Part shown: piece by piece, positions 33,437 to 44,264 of the stretch | Numbering within the stretch: position 1 is the first letter of the stretch | How the letters are laid out: the number at the start of each line of letters is the position of its first letter | DNA from: Oikopleura dioica | Lineage: Eukaryota > Chordata > Appendicularia > Copelata > Oikopleuridae | Direction: 5' to 3' | NCBI GenBank assembly: GCA_907165135.1 | Contig: OU015568.1 | Location: 16,317,208 to 16,381,207, forward strand | Length of the DNA stretch: 64,000 nt | Made by a program: the position numbers and the translations under genes | The notes under the pieces: generated by a model | What the model was told of the DNA's origin: nothing | Seen by the model: the letters and a program-made list of their open reading frames with translations, nothing else | The model's database searches: none

Positions 33437-33645
33437 CTGGTCTCGGCAACCTGTGTAAAAAACCTGAGTCAGGGTTTGGAAGATCTCTACTGAAAAGCCG
33501 CGAAGCGGCTATTTTTTAACGAAGCCTCAAAAATTGCAAAGGAAATTTTGCAAAGCCGCTTTGCGGCTCCGTCAAAAAAAAAGCCGCTACGCGGCTTTTC
33601 AGTAGAGATCTTTCAAACCCTGACTCAGGTTTTTTACACTAACCC
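33437..33645. repeat. Foldback element copy 8
   Basis: CTGGTCTCGGCAACCTGTGT and CCTGAGTCAGGG at the left pair with CCCTGACTCAGGTTTTTTAC at the right. Paired AAAGCCGC palindromes lie between. The right terminus is joined to a TAACCCTAAC unit. Confidence 0.85.
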
Positions 33646-34559
33646 TAACGAGCTAAAGGGTCAGAATGAAGAAAGAGGCAGAAAGTATGCAGTATTTTTT
33701 CTCTGACAACCGAAAGAATTGAATTCAATTAGCAAATTCTCCAAAGGAAATGCCGGAGATTACCTTGGAAGTGAGCGATCAGGGATCGCCCTTGCCCTTC
33801 GCGTTATTTTTCTCTCACTCTCTTTCTGACGTATCAAAAAATCAATAATTCAGAGTTAATTTGTCGTACCTTCTATATACGAGTTTCTAAATGAGCTCAG
33901 TATAATCGTTTTTGGTCTCTCTTTTTTTGTTCCTCGAGCGGCAAATTTCACACTTTCAGGCTCCGGCTCCTGTTATAATGACAAAAACAGTTGGGCACAA
34001 TGCCTTCAGCCAAGGCAATTCTTTATTGAACACAATACAGCGCGAAATCACAAGCAGTAAATCATTTATCCGATCATTCTTTCGAAGCTTTTTTTTTTAT
34101 AAATTATTTTTCTCAAAATCACCAATAGCAGTACCTGTCGATTTTGATTGTTTCTCTCTTTTCGAGTAAAAAAAAAGAATGCTAATGCGCCGCTTTCAAA
34201 GCGTTTTTACAGTGCTCCGAGAGCATCTCCTAAGACGGGCTGTATTCTGAGTTTCCACAATAGGCCTGGGATAAGCGCGAAATTAATTTTTCAATAAGGG
34301 TGATCCGATATTAATGAAAACAACGTGTACCTCGAATCCGTCTTACATGCAGAATACAATTTTTCGTTACAAATCCGTCTCCTTTTATAAATCATTTAGT
34401 CTAGGCTTTTTGATCGGAAAAGGATGACGTTAATTCCTAGGACTGTGGTTATATAGACGGTTATTCAGACGTAGACTCTTTCTGATCTAGGTCAAAAATA
34501 TTCACTGATTTTGCAAAGAAAAAAATATTTTCAATTTGTTGAATTTTTTCCAAAAATCT

Positions 34560-34763
34560 CTGGGCTCGGCAACCTGTGGAGAAAACCTGAGTCAGGTTCT
34601 AAAAAGCATTACTACATTATTGTAACGAATGCGCCATTTCAATCAATTTAGCAGTTCAGTGGAAGCCGCTTCGCGGCTTTGTTTAAAATAAAAGCCGCTA
34701 CGCGGCTTTTCAGTTATACTTTTCAGAACCTGACTCAGGCTTCTACAGAGGTTGCTGAGCGCA
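34560..34763. repeat. Foldback element copy 9
   Basis: CTGGGCTCGGCAACCTGTGG opens it and GAGGTTGCTGAGCGCAG closes it. The inner AAAGCCGCTACGCGGCTTTT palindrome is present. Confidence 0.85.
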
Positions 34764-35256
34764 GATATATGCAAACAGACTTACTTTTCGCCCTATCTTT
34801 TTGGTTGCAAAAGTTTCTTCATTTTACTAGTGAATCGCGTTCGATCCTCTTTTTAGTAAAATCTGCAACTTGAAAATCTCTATTGTTAATTTTGGCGTTT
34901 TTTCTTTCCTTGTAAGTAGACGGGTTAGAATGCAATCAAGGTGCCATTCAGAGCGAGCCTGGGGTCGGCTGGCCCCACTCCCCTGGGGCTATCCATTCTC
35001 ACCTTGCCGCAGATTTTTCATTACTTTGCTTTAATGAGGTCCTTTGCATGCGTATTTGCCAGGTTTGTATATTAAACAATCGCATGATTTATAAACAACA
35101 ACTCGCTTCATAAATCCCTTCTCGTTGATTGAGCCCAAGTCGTGTCAAAATGAAAATAAGGGATGAACAGACACTGACGTAAAAAAGTCGTCACTTTTTG
35201 ACAGAAGCTCCCTTGATCGATTGACTGATAAAATTGAAAAAAGCAAAAGTCAGATT

Positions 35257-35645
35257 CTTAAGGAGGGGGTCGACGAGAATCGGGATTTCCGTGACCAAAA
35301 ATGCGGGAAAACCTGATCAGATAGGCAAAATCTGAATTTACTGGCAAAAAGAAAAGGGTTGAAAAAATTAACCGGCGAGAAGTAGAAAAAATTTTGGCCA
35401 GAAATAATCTGTCAAAAATGCCGTCAAAGTAGGGGCATTTTCGCGAAAATGCACCAAAAATAGTCATTTTTTTTACATTTTTCTTAATTTCACCCCCTAA
35501 ATCTTATTTTTATCGAATAATTTTAGGCTCAACAGATTCAGGAGGATCTGAGGATTCCAAAAATATAAGATTCATACACAGACCATGTGTATACGCGAAA
35601 TTACGATCACCTCTGAAAAAATTCTCGTCGACCCCCCCCTTAAGA
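35257..35645. repeat. GTCGACGAGAAT-type terminal-inverted-repeat element
   Basis: The left end CTTAAGGAGGGGGTCGACGA mirrors the right end TCGTCGACCCCCCCCTTAAG. The 390-bp interior is AT-rich and noncoding. A half copy occurs near 38780-38806. Confidence 0.8.
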
Positions 35646-35825
35646 GCTTCAAAGAAAAGCCGCGTAGCGGCTTTTTTCAAAACGAAGCCGCAAAGCGGCT
35701 TCGCAAGACTACCATTTCAATTTGTTATTAAATACTGGCGAAGCCGCTTTGCGGCTTCGTCTTGAAAAAAGCCGCTACGCGGCTTTTCATTTAAGCCTTT
35801 CAGAACCTGACTCAAGCTGCTGAAA
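35646..35825. repeat. Foldback element copy 10, truncated, abutting the GTCGACGAGAAT element
   Basis: It contains two AAAGCCGC(G/T)(T/A)(A/G)CGGCTT palindromes and ends AGAACCTGACTCAAGCTGCT. The left CTGGGCTCGG terminus is missing. Confidence 0.7.
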
Positions 35826-36609
35826 GTACAGTACTGTTTTCACTAACCGACTTTTTTAATTAAAGTACAAATACGACCTGATTCAATGATAAAATAATGA
35901 AATAGCGATTTTCTGAAAACGGCTCATTCAATTACCCTTGGGTCCGTGCCAGCTGTCAGGCGAGTCTGAGAACTCCAGCTCACTTTACCCTCTATTACTA
36001 TTATTATTTCGACCTTTCTTACCTTGTCCTTGGAAAAAAAAAGAATTCTTCTTTGTTCTTTTTCTTTTCACAAAAATCTCTAAGTCTTCATTCCCGAGTG
36101 GAAGAATCAATCTGATTCTGACGTCTAATCAAAGATTTCTCCAAAATTTCCAAATATTAGTCAAATAATTGTTTTCACGAGCGCGCGAGGTGCCGTGTTT
36201 GGCGTAATTACGGCCCCGGACGCGTGTTACTCTGATCAACTCTTTTTGAACAGGCGCGTTTTTTCGTTTTAACAACTCTGACTCCCTCCCCCGAGGACGA
36301 GGGCGCGTGTCTATTCAACAAAACTCTCTTCTTCTTTCTAATTCCGCTGGATTTAACTACGTACGATCGTAAATAAAGAGTTTCCACCAATTTTGTCGGC
36401 TCATTTCCCGGTGGGTAATTGGATGAAGGGAGCACGGCGGAGATATTACGCAAAGATCAGGTTTAAACTTTCTTTCTTCGTCCGAATTTGACTTTTTTTT
36501 CAGGTTGAAATCAACGAAGACTCTCTGTAAAAAAAATTTTTAGAAAATTCAAGCGAAGGACTTCCTTCTACTTTGTCAATTATTAAGGTAATTTAATTGT
36601 CTGTCAGTC

Positions 36610-36795
36610 CACTGAGCTCAGATCTCCTCTGTGGAAATGCTGAGTCAGGCTCTGGAAAGATCTGAAAATCCGCTGAAATCCTGAGATCGCTTTTCGCCAA
36701 ACTATGATTCGAATCGATTTTTATACTCTACGCGGCTTTTCATTAAAGATCTTTCAGAAGCCTGACTCAGGATTTATACACAGGTTGCCTGGCCT
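36610..36795. repeat. Foldback element copy 11, diverged
   Basis: ACTGAGCTCAGATCTCCTCT with TGAGTCAGGCTCTG on the left and CCTGACTCAGGATTTATACA with CAGGTTGCCTGGCC on the right. Confidence 0.7.
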
Positions 36796-38014
36796 AAGCT
36801 AGAGCCAGGCAAAAGAAGAAGGCAAAGGAATGCAGTTCAGCAGGACAAAATTGCCAATTTTGTGATCTGCTGTCCTTATTATCCGACGCAATAAAATGTG
36901 AATGACAATCGTAAAACAGAATTTTCAACCTAACCAGCATCGATAACCCCTGGCTCTAGATTCCTACATTTTTTCTGACGAAATTGTATTTTGCTTTATT
37001 TCAGAAGAATCTGTCAAAAAAACAGTGCGTCATCGAAACCAAGATTTTGAGAAGAGCACGAAATCGTAATAACTGTGGCGGTTTTATGGTCATTATGACA
37101 GTTAAAACAAGAAATCATAACTCATACCGATCTGACTTCAAATATCCCTTAAAAAATCGCAAGATGGCGCAATTTTCAATGAGAAAAGCAGGCACCATAA
37201 AGCACTCATGAATTTTCAGAAATGGGGCTTTTCCCGATGGAAGCGAATCAAGATCATACTTTTAGGGATCATTTCTATAGTATGCGTCTACAAAATGTCA
37301 ACTAACCTTGACACCCACTAACACCCGATGATGCGACAGGGTGGCGTCTCTTGAGCAGGAAGCCGAGGACTTGTGCCTCATTTGAAGACTGCACCGCCTA
37401 GGCGGACGGAGACGTCGCGTTCTGATGGGTTTAGCTAAAAAAACAAACTCCAAAATTCAGCACACACTTGTGCTCGCAACCCATCACAAATCATGGAAAT
37501 ACCGATATGATAAATTATCAGATATCAGTTTCTCGTTCATTCTTGAATGTCACAATAAAGAAAATTGTCTGAACTTTAGTCACGCGCGTCTTCATCCATC
37601 TTCGTAAAAGTCTCGCCGTGGTCAGAAGGATTTCACAGACAATAATTTTTCTTTGTTACGCTGGGAATAATCGATTATGCTGATTTTGTGAAAAATGACT
37701 GAATCGTTTGGAAATAATTGACTTGTACTTTTGGACGATTTGGAAAGATTTGAACAGATTTGGGAAGTTTACGAAATTTATCGTTTCTAGTCAACCATAG
37801 ATTTCTTGGTTTATACAGAAGGAGCGATGCTGCTTGGTCGCTCGCCGTTTTCGATTCGCTGCAAGATATCAACGAAGACAGCTTCATTTCGAAGCTCAAT
37901 CGCGTTTCTCGACCTCCTTCTACCATCAGGGATCCCTGTAGTGCGCTGACTCATCCGCCGCCCCATCAGCGCGCTTTCTAACCCTAACCAAATTCAAAGC
38001 GCCCACGCATTTTT

Positions 38015-38105
38015 AAGGAAAACCGACGTTTTCATTGAACCGACGTTTTCGCTAAACCGACGTTTTGACCAGTGGCGAGAACGTCGGTTTAGCAAAAACG
38101 TCATG
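38015..38105. repeat. AACCGACGTTTT tandem motif
   Basis: The motif AACCGACGTTTT occurs three times directly and once inverted (AACGTCGGTTTAGC) in about 90 bp, next to the chimeric pseudogene. Confidence 0.7.
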
Positions 38106-38345
38106 TAGCCCTCTAATTCGAACGCCATGTCGAGCATCTTGGCAGTCGATCGAAATACGAGTCGATTCCATTTTCCCACTTTTTGTCGAAGAAAGCGAGT
38201 TCTTCGTGATCTGTAGAGACTTTGACTTTCGGATGCGCTGTCATGTAGTAGTGGAGCGCGATGGTGCCGCATTTCTTTGCTCCTAAGCCGATCACATTTG
38301 GCAGTAATTTGCGCTTTTCTCGCCCGTCCGGGTCTGCTTGGCACT
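38106..38345 (-). pseudogene. Chimeric pseudogene: sulfotransferase exon joined to coiled-coil exon fragment
   Basis: The minus strand encodes VIGLGAKKCGTIALHYYMTA and EELAFFDKKWENGIDSYFDR, the PAPS-binding start of a carbohydrate sulfotransferase domain, upstream in frame with REKRKLLP. At about 38150 the sequence switches at a shared TGCC to AAGATGCTCGACATGGCGTT, a copy of the coiled-coil terminal exon (AKMLDIALELE at 44265-44588). The fusion shifts frame and stops (STWRSN). A less altered sulfotransferase fragment is at 42250-42600. Confidence 0.75.
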
Positions 38346-38399
38346 CATCGTGTGAATTCGAAGGTCAAATACTACAATACTACAAGAAGAAACTTACAA

Positions 38400-39329
38400 G
38401 GAATATTCTCAGTTCATCCGAGTCGTCAATAAGTTGTTGACAATAACGAACATGAATTCAACCAGACTTACATGGACTCGAAAATTTGGTGCTCGTCAAA
38501 TTTCTTAAGGTGACATTTTAAAAATTCAAAAAGCAAACTGAAATCAACAACGACTCTTCTATTTCAGGACTCGATGGTCGTGTCTCAAAGTGGACCCCAA
38601 ATCGCTATGTTGGCAATTTTGCGATTTTTTCGCTATTTTTTTATGCCACATTTGGTAATGAAGTGCACGAAATTCCTGCAAAAACTCGTTGCCGCTGTCT
38701 TCTAAATACCCTTCTGTTCTCACCTGATAAGTCAAAATATGTTTACAGAATCGGGTTTTTCGGGAAAATTGGTTTAAAAATTCCGATTCTCGTCGACCCG
38801 CCCCTTAAGGGGCTTGACGGCCCTTTGGGCCGTCTCAGCCCCGTTCCATGATTTTTAAGTTTAAGGGGCTTGACAAAGGCTTTGAACTATGAGTTGATCA
38901 ATCTCAGTTCTTTCCCCAACCCTCTTTCACCCATTTTTTGAAAAATTCAAATTATCACTGTTTCTAGCTCAATTATGGTTTTGATTTAAAGTTTGATCAA
39001 GTTGGGCGAGCGGCGACTTGGACAAACGGAGTCCACTCTTACTACGCCCTATTTTTCGTGTATTTCCATTAATTCACAAGAGAAAAACTTGAAAAAACTG
39101 CTTGAAAATAACCGCAGAATCCGCAGTCTGCGAACTGCGAGATTAATCAAAAACTGCGGAAAATGACTGTGGAAAAATCGCAGTTTTCGAAAATTCTGCT
39201 AAAACTGCGGACTGCGGTGCGATGTGCATACATGTGCTCTGACTGCGCTGCGAAGTGCGAAATTCCGCAGTTCGCAGGTCGCACTGCGAAGATTTCTGCG
39301 ATTTCCCCACTGCGAATGTACATCCCTGG
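38400..39329. other. Noncoding region with a half repeat and TGCGG-rich sequence
   Basis: No gene is supported. There is a half copy of the GTCGACGAGAAT element near 38780-38806 and a TGCGGA/TCCGCA-rich stretch at 39100-39320 with many short inverted pairs. Confidence 0.5.
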
Positions 39330-39544
39330 TCGTCCCAAAAGAATCCCCCCACTTTGGCTACTATTCGCCCGGCCAAGATGCAGAAATAATCCCTTACGAT
39401 CAAACAGAACTTTACACAGAAGACCGAATTGGGTTAAAAACGCTCGATACTACCGGAAAATTGCATTTTTTCACCTTCGCTGGGGATCATCTCAGATTTA
39501 CCGACGAAGAATTTACGGGAAACCTCGCGCAATTTCTTGCTTGA
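39330..39544 (+). pseudogene. PPT1: Orphan C-terminal exon of palmitoyl-protein thioesterase 1
   Basis: The frame reads VVPKESPHFGYYSPGQDAEI, IPYDQTELYTEDRIGLKTLD, then FFTFAGDHLRFTDEEFTGNL and stops. This matches the last part of PPT1 (FGFYRSGQAKETIPLQ, LYTQDRLGLKEMD, GDHLQL), including the region around the catalytic His of the GDH motif. No other PPT1 exon is visible upstream; minus-strand sulfotransferase debris and TGCGG repeats are there instead. It may be an isolated fragment or the end of a gene whose other exons are diverged beyond recognition. Confidence 0.75.
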
Positions 39545-39727
39545 TTTCTGATTTCAAATACATGTATTACGATTCAAATAAAATCTCAAATGGTTTGATC
39601 TTTGTACTCAAAATGTCTCAATATTTGACTTACTCTCATGCAGCGAGAGTCTATTTTACTGTTTGCAGAAAATTAAATTTTGCCGCAAAAGTCAAAAACA
39701 AAAATATCCTTTTTCGTCAAAGAAAGA

Positions 39728-41975
39728 ATGAACGAGTTTCATCCAAGAGAATTGACCAGAGACGCTGTTGAGAAATGGCTGGAAAATTTCAAAAAGAAAT
39801 TGAAAAGAATGACGAGCAGAGATGATTTGGACAGATTGATTTTGTCGGTCGAGAGATACGAGTTTGAAGATGAACTTTGTGCTGAATGGTGGGAGGTTAT
39901 TTTTGAAAATGGAAAAGCAAAAGTTTCTGGTAAACATAGATATGATTCATATGAAGAATGTAAAATTTCTTCATTTCAAAAAATGCTCCTCGTCAAAAAT
40001 TCGCAATTCGAAGGACGAAAAATTAAACGCTCGGAACTCAAAGAAGAAACTGGAGAATGGATTCTCGATGAATCTTTAAAGCAAAAAATGATTTCTTCTG
40101 GAGGAGAAGCGATCGTTTTGGAAGAGAAATTTGGAGAATTAGAAGTTTCGGTTCGGGTTCAGGCTTTTGACTCGAAGCTTTTCTCGAAAGATGACGAGGA
40201 GTTGGCGTTTTTAATTCATCTTTCAAAAGGTTACTTTAGTTTTTATTCAGTTTTCTTAATCGAATTTAAGATTACGAAATCGCTCAAAACAATATAAGAG
40301 ACGACGCTCCAGTAATCCCAGTTCACCCAAACGTAATCAAAAATTTCTGCAACATAGAAATTTTTTCAAGCAAAGACGAGAAAAGAGAAGACTGCCTTGG
40401 ATTGATTACGATAATGGAAAAGTGCGACACTGATTTGAGAAGCAGATTGAAAAAAGAAGATTTGAGTTTGGAGGAAAGGAAGAGAATCGCGAATGAAGTG
40501 AGAGAGGGAGAAGAGTATTTGAAGGATATTGGAATTCTTCATTACGATAAGAAACCCGAAAATATTTTATTGAAGAATGGAGAATGCAAATGGATTGATT
40601 TTGGCACGATTGAAGAAAGAACTGGAAGGGAGAGCTATCTAAGAATGGGCTTCGCGAGGAGAGGGAGCAAATATAGAAGTCATCAATATTTATGTAGGTT
40701 TTAAATTGAAGTCACTTTATTATGATTTGCTTGCGGTTTGATTTATTCCTAGATGCTGGTTCTGCTGCTTTTTCGGAAAGTTCCCAACTTTATGGAGAAA
40801 TAGGAGGAGATGCATCACCACTTCACATTCTGATTCTTTGCGATTGGAAAACAGCTTGGAGTCTTCTCTTCAATCCAGTCGAAGAGGATGAAAGAGAGAA
40901 AATCAAAGAAGAATTGAAGGCAAGTCTTCGTCGCCGCTTTTGAAATAATAATTTCTAGTCTTGCAATGCTGAGTGGCTCTCAATAAAAACTCCATCAACC
41001 GAAGAAATCGAAAACTTGTCAAAAACAATTTCTCTAAAAAACGCGCCTTCTGATTTTTGCCTTGACGATCCGAATTTGACCAAATCATCAGCTTTGGCCA
41101 ATCTCAAGCAGAAACTGACAAGACAGATAAATTTCGACTTCGAAAATGTGACAAAGAATGTTTTAAATCAAAAAGAAAGCGATCTTTGTGTCCCCATTTC
41201 AGTTTCTGTTCTTTTGAGATGGGCACTCAAAAATGATTTGAAAGTTGGAGATTTGGAAATAGAATATTTTTTCACTCTCGAAAAAATCTTCACTTTTCTG
41301 ACAATGCTAATTTATCCGCGGAGTTTGGCTGGCTTCAATCTAAACCCGAAAAAGGAAGAACAAGAGTTTCAAGAAAACGAGATTGAATTGCTTCTCAGAA
41401 GAATGAAATTTAAAACGTATTTGAATGAAAGTGGATGGGAGATTATAAAAGGCGTACGAGTAAATGGCGATTTTAATTTTGAAAAAGGTTTTTATTAATA
41501 ACCAAAGTTAAGTTTCGTGAATCTGAATCAAATACATATTCTAGTCCTCCTCCACCACAACTTCGCCTTCTCCCGTCCTCTAACCGTCACCGGCTGTTAC
41601 CAGAATCCCGACGGCTCAGTAATTTTCCACCAAATGGTGCTGGACCGAATCGAAAACTCCGAATTCATTCTCCAAAACACTTTAATCGCCCATTCCGGCT
41701 CTCAAATAAAAATTCCTCTTTCTCGCGAATTCTACGCCGAATACCACTTCATGGAAGATTGCTACAATTGCTACAACGATTTCGTTTATTATGGCGACAA
41801 CAACGAGTTTTTAACTTTGACAAATGAACAGTTCGGCATGACAGAAGAAACGTGGTACCTTCTACCTCACGCGTATTCAATAATTCTCACTCCAGCTGAA
41901 GAAGATTCTTCAGATTCGTCAGAAGCATCTAGCTCTGAAAGTTCGGATTCAGAAAACAAGGTGTATTCGGTGTAG
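39728..41975 (+). CDS. Divergent protein kinase fused to a papain-like cysteine peptidase, copy B
   Basis: Five exons (39728-40229, 40271-40693, 40753-40919, 40959-41487, 41545-41975) encode about 683 aa. Organisation and intron positions equal those of copy A at 18752-20940. The catalytic loop reads LHYDKKPEN and the metal-binding motif IDFGT; the N-lobe lysine position again looks changed (VSVRVQAF). The papain set is retained: Q-x5-C in NQKESDLCVPIS, His in VIFHQM and Asn sixteen residues later in ILQNT. A Ser/Glu/Asp-rich tail (EEDSSDSSEASSSESSDSE) is unique to this copy. Intron 3 has a GC donor (AAG|GCAAGT) where copy A has GA. Both copies are open, so both may be functional. Confidence 0.82.
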
Positions 41976-42249
41976 GTTGCTTTGTTTCTGCACTTGATGT
42001 TAATGACTTCTGTTTTCGTTTGCAATTATATTTTATAAAGCTGATACAAAATAACTTTGACATCTGAAACTATTTCAATATTTCGTAGTATGGAAAAATA
42101 TTTCGGTAAGCTCATTTCTGGTTAGTGTTAGGGGGGTTCCAAGGCAGCGAAGCCCCCTAGGTTAGGCTTTAGGGTTAGGAACGAAGTACTTTTACCTAAG
42201 GGGGGTCCCGGGTTAGGGTTAGGTTTTAGGAAGAAACAAAAAGTCTCTT
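41976..42249. repeat. Telomere-like TTAGGG units
   Basis: Irregular TTAGGG/TTAGGC units occur at 42121-42238, including GGGTTAGGGTTAGG, mixed with GGGGTTCC and GGGGGTCCC. They abut the sulfotransferase fragment. Confidence 0.7.
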
Positions 42250-42600
42250 CCTTCTGTACCGAAATATTTATCCCTTCTACCCAATATTTGATTATCTCTC
42301 TCGCAGCGGCAATCTCGCTTTTATTTTGCAGAAAATTTAATTTTGTCTTTTCAAAAGCAATTTCATCTTCCGCAACTTCCGGCAGTCGATCGAGATACCA
42401 GTCGATTCCGTTTTCCCACTTTTTGTCGAAGAAAGCGAGTTCTTCGTGATCTGGAGAAACTTTGACTTTCGGATGCGCCGTCATGTAGTAGTGCAGCGCG
42501 GTGGTGCCGCATTTTTTAGCTCCTAAGCCGATAACATTTGGAAGTAATTTGCGCTTTTCTCGCCCGTCCGGGTCTGCTTGGCACTCGTCGTCTGAATTTG
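42250..42600 (-). pseudogene. Sulfotransferase exon fragment
   Basis: The minus strand reads DECQADPDGREKRKLLPNVI, GLGAKKCGTTALHYYMTAHP, then EELAFFDKKWENGIDWYLDR and EVAEDEIAFEKTKLNFLQNK. KKCGTTAL is the 5'-PAPS-binding loop of heparan/keratan-type sulfotransferases. The rest of the catalytic domain is absent and the frame runs into telomere-like sequence. It could be one exon of a real gene, but no partner exons were found. Confidence 0.65.
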
Positions 42601-43534
42601 AAAGTCAAATTCTGGGAATTTTAAAAATTTGTCTCTAGAACGTTGTTTGTTCTTCGGGCGAAAATTATGGTTTTCTTCAGTCTTCGGATTTTGACAGTCC
42701 GGAAAGCAGCAAATTTAGGTAAAATTCAACGTTCTTTTCTGATTTTTAATCATTTTAAGATTTCTTCAAGAACAAGAAGAAGAAAGTTACCCGAAAGAAG
42801 GTAACAATAGCGATCGGAATAGCATATTCTGAATCAATGTGCTCTTTGCCTTACTGGCCGGTTTTCTTCTTCATTACCTGAATAAAATCAATTTTTATAC
42901 CATCAACTTTGGTGTGTTTTTACTAAAAGGCTCAGTTAGCTTAAATACTACTGTAGGTTTTGTTGTGAGAGAGTTTTGGCTATCAGGAGTTGTTTTTGAG
43001 CTGTCCCTATCTGTGGGGCTCGACAAGTCAGCCCCCACATAACTGGACTAGGCTCCCTGCGTACATATCCTGAGTCAGGTTTGGAAAAGGTTGAATGGAA
43101 ACCTGCAAAGCGGGTTCTTAAAAGAGGATGCCGTCAAATTTGCGGCTTCCTTTTTCGTAGAGCCGCTCTTCGGCTTAGTATTAAGGCTCTTCTATGAGCA
43201 GTTTCAAGTTAGAGCGCTTCCAAGTTAAGTTCATTTAGCGCAAATGGCTCTTGTCAAATTTTATTTTTGCATGAAAGAAGATTTCAGACAGTGAATTACT
43301 TTCTTGATCTTTTTTTGGTTATCCTTGTTAATTTTGTTTTAGGCGATTAACATTCTCAGGTCGGTTTTCGATGCACCGATCGGCACCGACCACCCTTTTT
43401 CAAGGTCACAGTCGGCCAAATGCTGACCAAAACCTACCTGACATTGACCGACCAAAGATCGACCGACCTGACCACGGATCATAACGAAAAAAAAACTTTT
43501 TTGAATTGGCGTCTCGTTGATTGAAATTTTCAAG
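42601..43534. other. Noncoding region with repeat remnants
   Basis: No gene is supported. A degraded foldback element lies at about 43050-43200 (CCTGAGTCAGGT and AGCCGC blocks). A GACCGA/TCGGTC-rich inverted stretch spans 43358-43470. Confidence 0.5.
43050..43200. repeat. Foldback element copy 12, degraded
   Basis: TAGGCTCCCTGCGTACATAT and CCTGAGTCAGGTTTGGAAA mark the left end; inner GCCGC blocks follow, but the right terminus is lost. Confidence 0.55.
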
Positions 43535-43860
43535 AAATTTCAGCATCAGAAGACTCTTCTTTATTTTCTTGAGGAGGAGTGAGGGTGATTGAATACGCTT
43601 GAGGAAGAAGAAACATACAGCGAACATATAAGATTGAACACACTTGAGGCAGGAGAGGGCATCTTAGATCTTTCATTTTATTGAATCGCTTATTGCCAAT
43701 AAGTTATTGGTTAATGTAAGAATCTCCTTGTTGTCGCCATAATCGACGAAATCATTGCAGCAATTTTAGCAATCTTCAATGAAGTGTTATTCGTTGTAGA
43801 ATTTTCTGAAAAGAGGAATTCTGATTTGAGAGGCGGAACTTGAAGCGCATATGCCGCATA
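43535..43860 (-). pseudogene. Decayed third copy of the kinase-peptidase C-terminus
   Basis: The minus strand of 43535-43860 aligns with the last exon of copies A and B. Blocks include TGGCGACAACAAGGAGATTC against TGGCGACAACAACGAGTTTT of copy B, and the AAGCGTATTCAATCACCCTC block against GCGTATTCAATAATTCTCAC. Indels break the frame repeatedly. Confidence 0.7.
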
Positions 43861-44264
43861 TTAAATAGACTCTTGCTCTGAAATCCTACTACTCCACACT
43901 TTTTCAACTGAGCTGCATCCGGTCTAGCCGTTAAAAATACTTGAACCCTCTAGTGGGTCTATTTTTACCCAACATCTTTATCTGGGGCATTTCCGTTTGG
44001 ATGCTATATTAATAAAGAAGCCTCATTCTCCCAGGCTGGGCAGATGAGGCTCTTGGGAGAATGAGGCTCTGGGCAGATGAGGCTTCTGGGCAGATGAGGC
44101 TTACCCTGAATTTACACTGTTATCTAAAAGAACTTTTCTTGATCACAGTCCATGTTTATTATTACATGCTTATTTATTAATGACTGGGATCATACAGAAG
44201 TAAAACTGAAGAAGTAAAGCAGGTGGAGAGATTGTCAAGCAATAGATGCTTTGCTTCTAATAAA
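43861..44264. other. Noncoding stretch with a small tandem repeat
   Basis: Three to four units of GGGCAGATGAGGCT(T/C) occur at about 44036-44105. Nothing else is recognised. Confidence 0.6.

Larger units (their letters stand above)
31265..37993. other. Gene-poor region built largely of foldback repeats
   Basis: No supported gene lies in about 6.7 kb. Open frames are short, lack splice support and often overlap repeats. The region contains foldback elements at 32459-32684, 33437-33640, 34560-34763, 35257-35645, 35646-35825 and 36610-36795, and telomere-like TTAGGG units near 31750. Confidence 0.6.

Noticed and set aside
31877-37993. Several open frames of 60-85 codons in the gene-poor region
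   Set aside because: They overlap repeats or AT-rich DNA, lack family similarity and cannot be joined by splice sites.
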